In this document: in pieces, positions 45,797 through 54,573 of the stretch
How the letters are laid out: each line of letters opens with the position of its first letter
Position numbering within the stretch: position 1 is the stretch's first letter
Assembly (NCBI RefSeq): GCF_900091725.1
Contig: NZ_FMBW01000087.1
Coordinates: 372,001-436,000, forward strand
DNA from: Streptomyces sp. DvalAA-43
Lineage (GTDB): Bacteria > Actinomycetota > Actinomycetes > Streptomycetales > Streptomycetaceae
DNA: 64,000 nucleotides
Direction of reading: 5' to 3'
Made by a program: the position numbers and the translations under genes
Notes under the pieces: generated by a model
What the model was told of the DNA's origin: nothing
Databases searched by the model: none
What the model saw: only the letters and a program-made list of their open reading frames with translations

Positions 45797-46848
45797 GGCC
45801 GATCGACCGAGGCCGGCCAGGTCTGCTCTTCCCCTATGCGGGAGACCAGCGGGATGTCGCGGATGTCGTCGTGCCGCAGCGCCCAGAGGAGGAAGCGCTC
45901 CAGGCCGAGCCCGAATCCGGAGGTGACCATCGGGGCCTCGTCCTTCATCCGCGCGTACCAGGCGTACTCCTGCTCGGGCACCTTGTGCAGCGTGAGACCG
46001 GCGCGGACCTGGTCCCCCGTGGTGTGGCGGTGTCCGGCCCCGACGACCTCGCCGATGCCGAAGTAGAGGTCCGCGTTCTCCGCGACCCGTTCGTCGCCGT
46101 TCTCGAACGCCTGGTAGAAGGGGACGCTGAGGTGGTCGAAGTGGGTCACCCAGACGAACTCGCCGACCAGCTCCATGAGTCGGCGTTCGGCCGCCCGGCT
46201 CAGCGACCGGGCACCGTCGGCGGAGGTGACGACGCCCTCGCCGTCGAGCAGCCGGACCGCCTCGTCGAAGCGCAGGCGCTCGAAGGGCTGGTCGCCGACG
46301 GCCACCCGCTCCAGGTGACCGACGTCGCCGAGCACGGTGCGCAGGGTCTCGTCGTGCTCGGTGAGCACGGCGGTGGCCATGGCCCGTACGTAGCCGTTGA
46401 CGTAGTCGACGAGGTCGTCCAGGTCGCCGGGGACCTCGGCCTCGCTGTGGACGAACTGCCCGAGGTGCGTCGCGTCGGGCTCGTCGCCGCGGAAGCAGGG
46501 CAGGATGTTGTGGCAGCCCTGCGGCGAGACCCGGCAGCCGTACTCCAGCATGAACTGCATCGAGTCGGCCAGATAGGTCTCGACGCCGTTGACCTGGACC
46601 GGCACCGGCACCGAGTCGCTGCCGAGGCCGGTGGGGCAGGTGACGGTCCGGGTGGTGATCGGGAAGTGCAGGGCCCGTACCGCGCGGCTGTGCGCGTAGG
46701 TGTACGTGGCGCGCACGGCGGTGTCCTGGAGGCCGGCGACGAGCCGTGCCCAGGGGGAGCCCAGCGAGCGGTGGAAGCCTCCGTCGGCATCCGCCCAGAG
46801 GCGGGGGGCGTTCAGCGGGGCGACTGCCGCGATTTCAGCGGTCTTCAT
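45793..46848 (-). CDS. Class II Asp/Asn-tRNA-synthetase-like catalytic core without anticodon domain
   Basis: This 351-residue protein lacks the N-terminal OB-fold seen in AspRS/AsnRS and so resembles asparagine-synthetase-A-type paralogues. The class II core is intact: YLADSMQFMLEYGCRVSPQG, motif 2 CFRGDEPDATHLGQFVHSEA, and motif 3 VTSGFGLGLERFLLWALRHD with the ATP-binding Arg, ending RDIPLVSR. It should form an aspartyl (or analogue) adenylate. Possible roles are amide synthesis from aspartate, activation of a building block without tRNA, or self-protection. It sits between the oxidase and the A domain in one operon. Confidence 0.8.
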   Translation of the reverse strand: MKTAEIAAVAPLNAPRLWADADGGFHRSLGSPWARLVAGLQDTAVRATYTYAHSRAVRALHFPITTRTVTCPTGLGSDSVPVPVQVNGVETYLADSMQFMLEYGCRVSPQGCHNILPCFRGDEPDATHLGQFVHSEAEVPGDLDDLVDYVNGYVRAMATAVLTEHDETLRTVLGDVGHLERVAVGDQPFERLRFDEAVRLLDGEGVVTSADGARSLSRAAERRLMELVGEFVWVTHFDHLSVPFYQAFENGDERVAENADLYFGIGEVVGAGHRHTTGDQVRAGLTLHKVPEQEYAWYARMKDEAPMVTSGFGLGLERFLLWALRHDDIRDIPLVSRIGEEQTWPASVDRP

Positions 46849-46860
46849 TGGGGTCGTCCT

Positions 46861-48228
46861 TCAGGCGCGAGTGGGCGAGGGGCTGATGTTGTGGTTGCCG
46901 CGGAACACATTGGTGGGATCGACCTGCGCCTTGAGGGCGGCCAGCCTGGCGTAGCGGTGGGCGCCGTAGACGTCCGCCGCGCTGCGGCCGCTGCGCTGGG
47001 TGTAGTTGACGTAGCTGCCCTCGGACCGCCATGGCCCGAGGTCCCGGATCAGACCGCCGGCCCAGCTGCGGCCGTGGTCGTCGCCGGCCGGGTCGTCCCA
47101 GGCGGCGGAGGCGGAGCAGATGAACGAGGCGTCCCGTGAGGGGAAGGCGGTGGTGTCGTCGTCGACACGTGCCACCGCGCCCCGGAAGTAGCCGAGGTCG
47201 ATGGTCGAGTACGTGGTCAGGCCGTCGACGGCGTACCGGACGAGTACGTCGACGGCGTCGGACGGCAGGTCGGCGAGATAGCCGGAGGTGGTGTAGTACC
47301 GCCGGCCGGCGGGCTCGCTGCCGTCGCCCATGGACTGGAGGTCGGCGAAGGGAATGATCCGGTCGATCGAACCGGCGGGCGGGCAGTCGGCGAACAGTCC
47401 GGCGGCGGCCTCCGGGCCGCCCTCGGCGCCGAGCCACACGGTGGTGAAGGCCAGCACAGGCTCTCCGTGCAGGTGCTCGGGTATCCAGTCGGCCGCGGGC
47501 GCCCGCTTGAAGGCCCCGACCAGCTGGAGGTCGTCCGGCTGCGACGGCATGGCGTCCCGGTAGGCCCGCACCGCAGCGGCGGCCTGCTCGATCGGGTACA
47601 CGGCGGAGCGGATCCAGACGTCGTCCACCGGCCGAAGGCGCAGGGTGAAGCGGGTGACGACGCCGAAGTTGCCGCCGCCGCCGCGCAGTCCCCAGAAGAG
47701 TTCCGGCTGGTTCTCCGCGGATGCCCGCACGATGCTGCCGTCGGCCAGGACGACCTCGGCGGCGATCAGATGGTCGCAGGTCAGCCCCCATTTGCGGGCC
47801 AGCCAGCCGTATCCGCCGCCGAGCGCCAGGCCGCCGAGTCCGGTCTCGGAGACCACGCCGACAGGGCAGGCCAGGCCATGCGGCAGGGTGGCGCCGTCGA
47901 GGTCCGCGAGCAGCGCACCGCCTCCGGCTACCGCCGTCCGCCCAGCCGGGTCGACGTCGACGTGCCGCATCGGGCCGAGGTCGATGAGCAGGGCGTCGTC
48001 GGCCAGGGCGAGACCGGCGACGTTGTGGCCGCCGCCGCGCACCGTCACGGCGAGGCCCTCGGCCGTGGCGTACCGCACCGCGGCGGCCACATCGGTCGCG
48101 TCGGAGCAGGGGACGATGACGGCGGGCCGTCGGTCGATCATTCCGTTCCACACCCGGCGGGCCTCGTCGTAGCCCGGATCGCCGGGCCACAGGGCAACGC
48201 GCAGGGCCTCTTGGGCCGTTCTGCTCAT
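46861..48228 (-). CDS. FAD-linked oxidoreductase, berberine-bridge-enzyme (BBE/PCMH) type
   Basis: This 455-residue protein has an N-terminal FAD-binding domain with VTVRGGGHNVAG (the His usually bound covalently to FAD) and GGGYGWLARKWGLTCDHLIA, whose Cys is the second covalent attachment point. It ends with the BBE motif GSYVNYTQRSGRSAADVYGA and LAALKAQVDPTNVFRGNHNI. No signal peptide is seen. It would oxidise an alcohol, amine or C-N bond of an intermediate using O2. It overlaps the ATP-grasp gene by ATGA upstream and lies 12 bases before the aaRS-like gene. Confidence 0.92.
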   Translation of the reverse strand: MSRTAQEALRVALWPGDPGYDEARRVWNGMIDRRPAVIVPCSDATDVAAAVRYATAEGLAVTVRGGGHNVAGLALADDALLIDLGPMRHVDVDPAGRTAVAGGGALLADLDGATLPHGLACPVGVVSETGLGGLALGGGYGWLARKWGLTCDHLIAAEVVLADGSIVRASAENQPELFWGLRGGGGNFGVVTRFTLRLRPVDDVWIRSAVYPIEQAAAAVRAYRDAMPSQPDDLQLVGAFKRAPAADWIPEHLHGEPVLAFTTVWLGAEGGPEAAAGLFADCPPAGSIDRIIPFADLQSMGDGSEPAGRRYYTTSGYLADLPSDAVDVLVRYAVDGLTTYSTIDLGYFRGAVARVDDDTTAFPSRDASFICSASAAWDDPAGDDHGRSWAGGLIRDLGPWRSEGSYVNYTQRSGRSAADVYGAHRYARLAALKAQVDPTNVFRGNHNISPSPTRA

Positions 48229-49553
48229 GTGGTCGTTCCTCCGGTCTCCGCACTGGGCTCGCCGGGGTCCCCGGCCAGTTGGTCGAGCCATGGGTCGGCG
48301 CCCAGGCCGTCGGCTTCGAACAGCCGCGCCACCCGGGTCGCCACGGTGCGCACGAGAGGGCCCGCCGCGTCCGCGTCGGGCGCGATGATGAGCACCTTGA
48401 CGGCGTGGAACGCGGTGTCGGCGCGCGCGGCCCCGTGCCGGGCGACCTCGTCCACCCGCACCACGCCGGGCAGTTCCCGCACCTGGGTCCGGGTGACGGT
48501 CGCGCGGACCGGCCCGGACCGCTCCGGGAAGGGCACGTACAGGCTGATCAGCACGTCGGGCCGGGTCGGGGCGGCGACCTCGGGCCGACGGCCCAGTGCC
48601 AGGTCGAACGCGGCCCGGACCAGGCCGGAGCCGCCCATCATGCCGATCATCCCGGCCACTTCGCCGCCGAGCCGGCCGTTGACCTCGATGACCTCCACCC
48701 CGTCCTGCGACACCCGCAGTTCGGTGTGGCTCACCCGGTCCCGTACGGTCAGCGCGTCCAGCGCCGCGGAGGTGGTGGCGAGCACCGCCTCGTACACGTG
48801 CGGCGGCAGTTGTGCGGGCAGTACGTCGCCGGTCTCGCGGACCGCGTGGCGGCATGGTCCGTCGCCACCGGCCACCGCGAGCGGTGTCTTGTCGAAGACC
48901 GCCACATGTGTGTGCTCGCCCTGGTGGGTCACCGTCTCCACCGACACGTAGTCGGCCAGCCAGCGGCGGCCGGACGGATGCGCGGCCCGCTCGATCATCT
49001 GTTCGAGCACCAGTCCGGACCAGTTCTCGCGGCGGCCTGGCTCGGCCTCCAGATCGGCGGGTCCGGTCAGGAAGCTGAGGTCCGTGCTGGCGGTGCCGCG
49101 GCGGGGTTTGAGGACCGCGGGCAGCCCGACCTCCGCGGCCGCCGCCACCAGCCCCTCCGGCGAGTCGACCGGCGCCGAACGCACCGTGGAGACGCCCGCC
49201 GCGTTCAGCAGGCGCCGCTGCACCAGCTTGTCCCACGGATGGTCGACCTCGGTGGCACCGGGCAGACCCAGGTCGCGCACCGCGGCGTCGTACGCCTCCA
49301 GTTCGGCGTCGTGGAAGGTCACCAGTCCGTCCAGGCCCAGAGCGGCCAGTTCGCGCGGGACGTCGTCACCGATCACCTCGACGGTGGTCAGCGCCCGTCC
49401 GAGGCGGACCATGTCCGGTTCGGCCGCGGCGACTTCGCGGCGCACGACGAGCACGACCTCGCACCGGTCGCGTCCCGCGAGCACCAGGTCCCGCAGATTC
49501 GCCGCCGCGTGCGGCGCGTGCAGCACGCCGAGCCGCGGCAGGGTGCCGCTCAC
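48225..49553 (-). CDS. ATP-grasp ligase (4 of 4)
   Basis: GTG 49553 overlaps the stop of the free PCP gene (GTGA) and gives 442 residues beginning (M)SGTLPRLGVLHAPHAAANLR. The core contains HPWDKLVQRRLLNAAGVSTV, VGLPAVLKPRRGTASTDLSF, GLVLEQMIERAAHPSGRRWL and the metal strand HTELRVSQDGVEVIEVNGRL. A C-terminal extension follows. It differs more from the 33001/37225 pair than they do from each other. It is coupled to the PCP gene, so the acyl donor or acceptor may be carrier-bound. Confidence 0.85.
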   Translation of the reverse strand: MSGTLPRLGVLHAPHAAANLRDLVLAGRDRCEVVLVVRREVAAAEPDMVRLGRALTTVEVIGDDVPRELAALGLDGLVTFHDAELEAYDAAVRDLGLPGATEVDHPWDKLVQRRLLNAAGVSTVRSAPVDSPEGLVAAAAEVGLPAVLKPRRGTASTDLSFLTGPADLEAEPGRRENWSGLVLEQMIERAAHPSGRRWLADYVSVETVTHQGEHTHVAVFDKTPLAVAGGDGPCRHAVRETGDVLPAQLPPHVYEAVLATTSAALDALTVRDRVSHTELRVSQDGVEVIEVNGRLGGEVAGMIGMMGGSGLVRAAFDLALGRRPEVAAPTRPDVLISLYVPFPERSGPVRATVTRTQVRELPGVVRVDEVARHGAARADTAFHAVKVLIIAPDADAAGPLVRTVATRVARLFEADGLGADPWLDQLAGDPGEPSAETGGTTT

Positions 49554-49834
49554 GCGGTCGTCCCCTCGGCCGTCGCGAGTCTCTCCGCGCAGGCCTCCGT
49601 CATGGCTCCCAGGGTGCCGTCGATGAACGCGACCTCGACCGGGAACAGAATGCCGAGCCGCTGCTCCACCCGGTCGATCATCGTGGCGATCAGCAGTGAG
49701 TTGCCGCCCGCCTGGAAGAAGTCGTCGTCCGGCGAGGGGTCCGTCATGTCGAGCGCCCGGCACCATTCCTCGGTGACGACGGCCGTTGCCCGGTCGACAA
49801 CAGTCCTACCGACCGGTATGTGCTTGTCCTGCAT
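49550..49834 (-). CDS. Free-standing peptidyl carrier protein
   Basis: This 94-residue protein has one PCP domain. The phosphopantetheine attachment Ser is in SPDDDFFQAGGNSLLIATMI, with the usual preceding acidic stretch. Upstream is a clear ribosome-binding site in the 35-base gap after the PCP-C gene. It is probably loaded by the stand-alone A domain (44246) and used by the adjacent PCP-C protein or an ATP-grasp ligase. Confidence 0.88.
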   Translation of the reverse strand: MQDKHIPVGRTVVDRATAVVTEEWCRALDMTDPSPDDDFFQAGGNSLLIATMIDRVEQRLGILFPVEVAFIDGTLGAMTEACAERLATAEGTTA

Positions 49835-49869
49835 GTTCTCTCCCGTGCTTCATGCTGGCCGGAACGGAT

Positions 49870-51462
49870 TCAGCTGTCCGCCGGCTCCGTCCCGGTCCCG
49901 GTCCGCAGCACATCGACGAAGCGCCGGTGCAGGGCCGCGACGTCCGATGAGGTGAGCAGGCCGGGGCGGTAGGTCCAGAAGGCCTGCAGGCTGTCTTCCC
50001 CGGCCGCTTCCAGCCAGCAGGTCAGATCGAGCCGGGCCTGTTCGGTATCGGCCTCGCGGCCGGTCAGTTCATACCCTTCGCCGCGGTACGCGGGTCTGGC
50101 CACGTCCTGCGCGCCGAACGCCACCCGGACCTCGGGCGGGGCGGCGCCCTCCTGCCGGAACCAGGCGCGCACCTGGTCGAACGGCACGTCCTGGTGGCGC
50201 GCGACGAAGAGGGTGGCGTCCCGGACCCGGGCCAGTACGTCGGCGAAGGGTTCCGGGCCGCTCGTCCGGACCCGGATCGGCAGCACATTGACGAAGCAGC
50301 CGATCGCGTCCTGCGCCTCGGGGGTGGTGCGCCCGCTGAAGGCGGCGCCCACGGCCAGGTCGTCGGTGCCGGTCAGGTCGGCCAGCGCGACGGCGAAGGC
50401 GGCCAGCCCGACCATGTGCAGCGTGGCGCCGTGCCGGAGCGCGAGTCGGCGTACGGCACGGGCGAGATGCCCGTCGACCTGCTCCCGGCGCTGCGCGCCG
50501 ACGCCCTCGGCGGCGCCCTCCACGGTGCCGGACGGCTCCGTACGGGGGAACGGGCCGGGGACGGGCAGCCCGCTCAGGCTCCCGGCGAGCTCCGCGACCG
50601 CGCGCCGTCCCTCGGGGCCGGCCAGCCACGCGTGCTGCCGTGCTCCGGACACACCGGGGCCGGGCACCGGGGTGAGGTCCGCGGCCCTGCCGTCGGCGCG
50701 GGCGGCGCAGCACTCGCCGAGCTCCCGGACCAGCAGCTCCAGCGACCGGGCGTCGAAGACGGCGTGGTGCACCGTGAGGAGCAGGGCGGCCGCGCGATCG
50801 CCGTCGGCGACCAGCCGGGCCCGGAACAAGGGGACCCTGCCGAGCTCGATGGGCTGTTCGGCGTCCTCGGCGGCCAGCTCGCGCAGCCACTCCGGACCGG
50901 GCGGCCCCGCTTCGGTCACCCGGGTCACCGGGACGCGCACCGATGCCTCGACCCGTCGTTCCGGCTCCGTGCCCACCAGGGGGAAGGCCGTCCGCAGCGC
51001 CTCGTGCCGGGTGATCACATCGCCCAGGGCGGCCTCCAGCAGGTCCGCGGCGAGATCGCCCCGCACCCGCACCACCACGCTGATCAGGTACGCGGTCGCC
51101 TGCGGTGCGAGCTCCGCCGCGAGCCACACGGCCCGCTCCGCGGCGGTGAGCGCCCCGCCGTCGGCCGCCACCGCCGTTTCGGCGCTCCGGGGGCGGCGCG
51201 GCAGCAGTCGCAGATGGGCGACGAGCGCGCCCAGCCGGGTCTGCTGGAAGAGGTCGTCGAGGGTGACGTCGATACCGAGCTCGTCCTGGATCCGGGCGGC
51301 GGCCCAGGTCGCCAGGAGCGAGTCGCCGCCCAGCTCGAAGAAGTCGTCGTCGTTTGTGGCCTCGGCGCCGAGCAGATCGCGCCAGATCCGGGCCACCGCT
51401 GTCGTCAGCTCCGCCTCGTCGCGCCGCCGGCGCTCGGCGCCACCGGCGCGGCGGCGCACCAC
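49870..51462 (-). CDS. NRPS PCP-C didomain protein
   Basis: GTG 51462 (GGGAAG upstream) gives 530 residues; a TTG at 51487 is an alternative. The PCP (about 10-85) has its Ser in NDDDFFELGGDSLLATWAAA. The condensation domain (about 100-520) has LTVHHAVFDARSLELLVREL, with both His and the Asp of HHxxxD intact and Ala for Gly, plus DVPFDQVRAWFRQEG and AIGCFVNVLPIRV. There is no A domain, so its PCP must be charged in trans. This is the only condensation domain in the window with a complete catalytic motif. Confidence 0.88.
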   Translation of the reverse strand: MVRRRAGGAERRRRDEAELTTAVARIWRDLLGAEATNDDDFFELGGDSLLATWAAARIQDELGIDVTLDDLFQQTRLGALVAHLRLLPRRPRSAETAVAADGGALTAAERAVWLAAELAPQATAYLISVVVRVRGDLAADLLEAALGDVITRHEALRTAFPLVGTEPERRVEASVRVPVTRVTEAGPPGPEWLRELAAEDAEQPIELGRVPLFRARLVADGDRAAALLLTVHHAVFDARSLELLVRELGECCAARADGRAADLTPVPGPGVSGARQHAWLAGPEGRRAVAELAGSLSGLPVPGPFPRTEPSGTVEGAAEGVGAQRREQVDGHLARAVRRLALRHGATLHMVGLAAFAVALADLTGTDDLAVGAAFSGRTTPEAQDAIGCFVNVLPIRVRTSGPEPFADVLARVRDATLFVARHQDVPFDQVRAWFRQEGAAPPEVRVAFGAQDVARPAYRGEGYELTGREADTEQARLDLTCWLEAAGEDSLQAFWTYRPGLLTSSDVAALHRRFVDVLRTGTGTEPADS

Positions 51463-51478
51463 CGAGGTCTTCCCTGTT

Positions 51479-52813
51479 TCAGTCAACGAAGGCCAGCAAT
51501 CTGCGCAGGTTCGCCGCGACCGCGTGCCGGAACCCGTCGTGGCGCTCCGGCGCGGGCACCGGCACCACGCAGTCCCGCCAGGACCAGGCACGCCAGACGA
51601 TCGCCGCCTGCTCCCCCAGCGGACAGGCGTCGTCGAGCCGGTCCCGCGACACGTACGGCGTCCACCGGTCCAGGTACGCGTCGACCAGTGCCTGCCGGAC
51701 CCGCTCGCCGTCGGCGATGTCGTTCTGCTCGAACTCCCGCAGGACCGTGGTCATCCCGCACAGGGGGTGACCGATGCCCGTCTCGGCCCAGTCGAAGAAG
51801 ATGTCCCCCTGCGGCCGGAACGAGACGTTGCCGTGCCAGAAGTCGATGTTGACCAGCACGTCCGGGAGTCCGGTCGCGGCCAGCTCGGCACAGCGGCGGG
51901 CGAACTCCGGCCGGAACCCCAGCAGTCGGCGGTGTTCCTCGGCGGTCAGCCCCCACTCCTGTCCGAGACCGAGACGCTCCGGCTCGTCGAGCATCCGCTC
52001 GAACAGGCCGGGCAGCACGGCGGGTCGGCGGTCCGGGACGCCCAACTCGACGAGTTCGGAGATCCGTTCGGTCGTGGCGCGCTGCATCTCCGCGTACCGC
52101 TGGACGGACGAGCGGTACCGGGGCACGTCCTCGGCGGCCGTCACGTCCTCGATGTAGGTGCAGGCGCCGATGTCCGCGGAGAGCAGCCAGCCGCGTTCCG
52201 CTTCCACGGCGAGCACCGGGACGATGTTGTCGGGGAACCAGCTGCCGAGCCGCTCGGTCAGGACCGCCTCGTGCGGGAAACCCGGCGGAGCGGCCTTCAG
52301 GAAGACGTGGCCCCGGTCGGTCGGAGCGCGCAGGGTGCACGCCCAGGGCGAGACGAGGAACTGTTCGACCGGACCGGTGAGGGCGGACCCGTTGTCGCGC
52401 AGCCGGTCGGCGAGCCAGCCGGTCGCCTCGGCGTACCAGCCGGGGCGGGTCCACGGCACGTCGGGAAGCGCGTGGTCGCCGCTGAACCAGCCCTCGGTCA
52501 ACGCCCGGTCCGCCGGATCGAGGCCGGCCCGCGCCTCGTTGTCGGAGGCGCTCAGCCAGCGCGTGGACCCGGGGGCGGCCGACGGCTCCGCGCACCACTG
52601 GTGCGCGTAGACCGGGCCGCTCCCGGTGTCGACCAGGGTGCCGAGGCGGACGGTGTCCTCGCCCCAGCGCTCCCGCAGGACGGCGCGTATGCGCTCCGGC
52701 CCTCCGGCGGGGTGGCGCGGCAGCGACCACCGTCCGCCGTCCTCGTGCACCAGAACGCGTTTCCCCTCGTCGGCCGTGACGATGGTGCGCGCCTCGGTCT
52801 CAGTCCCCGTCAC
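51479..52813 (-). CDS. Aminoglycoside-phosphotransferase-like kinase
   Basis: GTG 52813 gives 444 residues. The N-terminal 140 residues (LVHEDGGRWSLPRHPAGGPE, YAHQWCAEPSA) look NUDIX-like or are an unrelated extension. The kinase part has VFLKAAPPGFPHEAVLTERL (Lys/Glu), VLVNIDFWHGNVSFRPQGDI (catalytic Asp) and FFDWAETGIGHPL (metal Asp). The expected reaction is ATP-dependent phosphorylation of a hydroxyl group. Two such kinases in one cluster suggest a phosphorylated (protected) intermediate or self-resistance. It lies in the same operon as the ABC exporters. Confidence 0.8.
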   Translation of the reverse strand: MTGTETEARTIVTADEGKRVLVHEDGGRWSLPRHPAGGPERIRAVLRERWGEDTVRLGTLVDTGSGPVYAHQWCAEPSAAPGSTRWLSASDNEARAGLDPADRALTEGWFSGDHALPDVPWTRPGWYAEATGWLADRLRDNGSALTGPVEQFLVSPWACTLRAPTDRGHVFLKAAPPGFPHEAVLTERLGSWFPDNIVPVLAVEAERGWLLSADIGACTYIEDVTAAEDVPRYRSSVQRYAEMQRATTERISELVELGVPDRRPAVLPGLFERMLDEPERLGLGQEWGLTAEEHRRLLGFRPEFARRCAELAATGLPDVLVNIDFWHGNVSFRPQGDIFFDWAETGIGHPLCGMTTVLREFEQNDIADGERVRQALVDAYLDRWTPYVSRDRLDDACPLGEQAAIVWRAWSWRDCVVPVPAPERHDGFRHAVAANLRRLLAFVD

Positions 52814-52848
52814 GATGTGATCCCCTCACCCGGTGCGGCCATCGCCGC

Positions 52849-54573
52849 CTACTGTCGCTCACCAGCGGCGCCGGCCCACAAGTGGCGCATTTCGGCACTT
52901 GATTCGAGCAGCTCGGTGAGCGTGCCGACCGCCTCCACCTCGCCGTCCTTCAGTACGACGATGCGGTCGGCGCGCTCGAACGCGGCCCGGCGGTGCGAGA
53001 CGGCCAGGCAGCTGCGCCGGGCCCCCTGGTCCAGCAGCCGGTGCCACAACTCCCGTTCGGTGCCGACGTCCAGCGCGCTCGAAATGTCGTCGAAGACCAG
53101 CAGCTCGGGATCCCGGACGAGCATCCGGGCGGCGGCGACGCGCTGCACCTGACCGCCGGAGAGCTTGGTCCCCCGGGGGCCGACCATCGTGTCGAGACCG
53201 TCCTCCAGGGTGGCCAGGTCGGCGTCGAAGACCGAGGTGGTGAGGGCCCGGACCACCGTGTCCTCGTCCGCCTCATGGCCGACCAGGACATTGGTACGCA
53301 CCGAGTCGCTGGTCAGCCGCGGGACCTGGGAGGTGTACGCGGCCAGCGGCGGTACGAGCTCGTGGACCTCCTGCTCGTTCCAGCGCACCTCCCCGCTCTC
53401 CCGGGGCAGCAGTCCGAGGACGGCGCGCAGCAGCGTGGACTTCCCCGCGCCCACCCGGCCGGTGACCACGACGAACTCACCGGCGGCGATGTCGAAGCTG
53501 ATGTCCGTGACCCCGTGGCCGGACTCCGGGTGCCGGTAGGCCAGTCCGCGTATCCGCAGGGTGTCCAGCGCGGTGCGCGGCGGGGCCGTCGGAGCGGGCT
53601 CGGGCTCGGGCAGGCCGGTCACCGCGCCGGGCACTGCGTCCTCGATCCGCTGGAGCGAGGCGCCGGACTGCATCACCAGGGCGAGGTTCTGGCTGAACAG
53701 CGAGGTGAAGTCGGTCACCCAGCCGACGTAGACGATGAACAGCGCGAGGTCGCCGACGCGCATGGTGCCGTCGTGCAGGTGCGTGGCCGCCAGCACGAGC
53801 ACCAGCCCGGTGCCGATCGCGGTGGTGTTGTTCCAGACCGCGCCGAGGAAGACATCGGTGAACAGGCGGCTCTGCACGGTGCGCTTGCGGCGGATCTCGT
53901 TGAGGCGGGTGAACCGGGCGAGCACATGCGGCTTCGCACCGGCCAGCTGGATCGCCTGGATGCTGTTGAAGACGTCGCCGAGGAAGGCGCTGACGTCACC
54001 GGCCGCTTCCCGGCCCTGCCGGTGGTACTGCTTGATCTTCTTGCTGGCGGTGTTGATCAGGAATCCGGCGATGACCAGCGGTACGCAGACCACCGCGGTG
54101 ATCAGCGGATCGACGGTGACCATGACGGCGATGGCGATCAGCGCCTGGACGGCCGCCCCGATCACCATGAGCGTGTAGACGACGGTGCTGGACACGGTGG
54201 CGGTGTCGTCGGTGAGCCGGGACACCACGTCGCCGGTGGGGTGCTTCAGCCGTACGGCGCCCGGCTTGGCCAGCACCCGGGCGAAGCCGCCGCGCATCAG
54301 CAGTCCGATCCCGGCGGCCTCGCAGATCCCGTCGTACGCCACGCACACCAGCAGCGAGGCGACCCGGGCCAGTGCGGCGCCCACCAGGATCGCGATCAGC
54401 ACCCAGAAGCCGGTGGACAGGCTCCCGCCGTCGCTCAGCCGGTTCAGGATCTCCCGGATCACGAGGCCGGGCACCAACGGGAACACACTGCGCAGCAGTT
54501 GCATCAGCAGGTCGAGCGCGAAGGCGCCCGGTGCGTACCGGGCGATCTGCCGGAAGACGCGGAACGTGTTCAT
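52849..54573 (-). CDS. ABC exporter half-transporter (TMD-NBD), partner A
   Basis: ATG 54573 overlaps the stop of the upstream ABC gene (ATGA) and gives 574 residues. Six transmembrane segments occupy about residues 15-310 (ALDLLMQLLRSVFPLVPGLV; STGFWVLIAILVGAALARVA). The NBD shows Walker A FVVVTGRVGAGKSTLLRAVL, the ABC signature TKLSGGQVQRVAAARMLV and Walker B LLVFDDISSALD. In Walker B the catalytic Glu is Asp-Ile (DDIS), hinting at a degenerate ATP site. It probably forms a heterodimer with the next protein for product export. Confidence 0.92.
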   Translation of the reverse strand: MNTFRVFRQIARYAPGAFALDLLMQLLRSVFPLVPGLVIREILNRLSDGGSLSTGFWVLIAILVGAALARVASLLVCVAYDGICEAAGIGLLMRGGFARVLAKPGAVRLKHPTGDVVSRLTDDTATVSSTVVYTLMVIGAAVQALIAIAVMVTVDPLITAVVCVPLVIAGFLINTASKKIKQYHRQGREAAGDVSAFLGDVFNSIQAIQLAGAKPHVLARFTRLNEIRRKRTVQSRLFTDVFLGAVWNNTTAIGTGLVLVLAATHLHDGTMRVGDLALFIVYVGWVTDFTSLFSQNLALVMQSGASLQRIEDAVPGAVTGLPEPEPAPTAPPRTALDTLRIRGLAYRHPESGHGVTDISFDIAAGEFVVVTGRVGAGKSTLLRAVLGLLPRESGEVRWNEQEVHELVPPLAAYTSQVPRLTSDSVRTNVLVGHEADEDTVVRALTTSVFDADLATLEDGLDTMVGPRGTKLSGGQVQRVAAARMLVRDPELLVFDDISSALDVGTERELWHRLLDQGARRSCLAVSHRRAAFERADRIVVLKDGEVEAVGTLTELLESSAEMRHLWAGAAGERQ

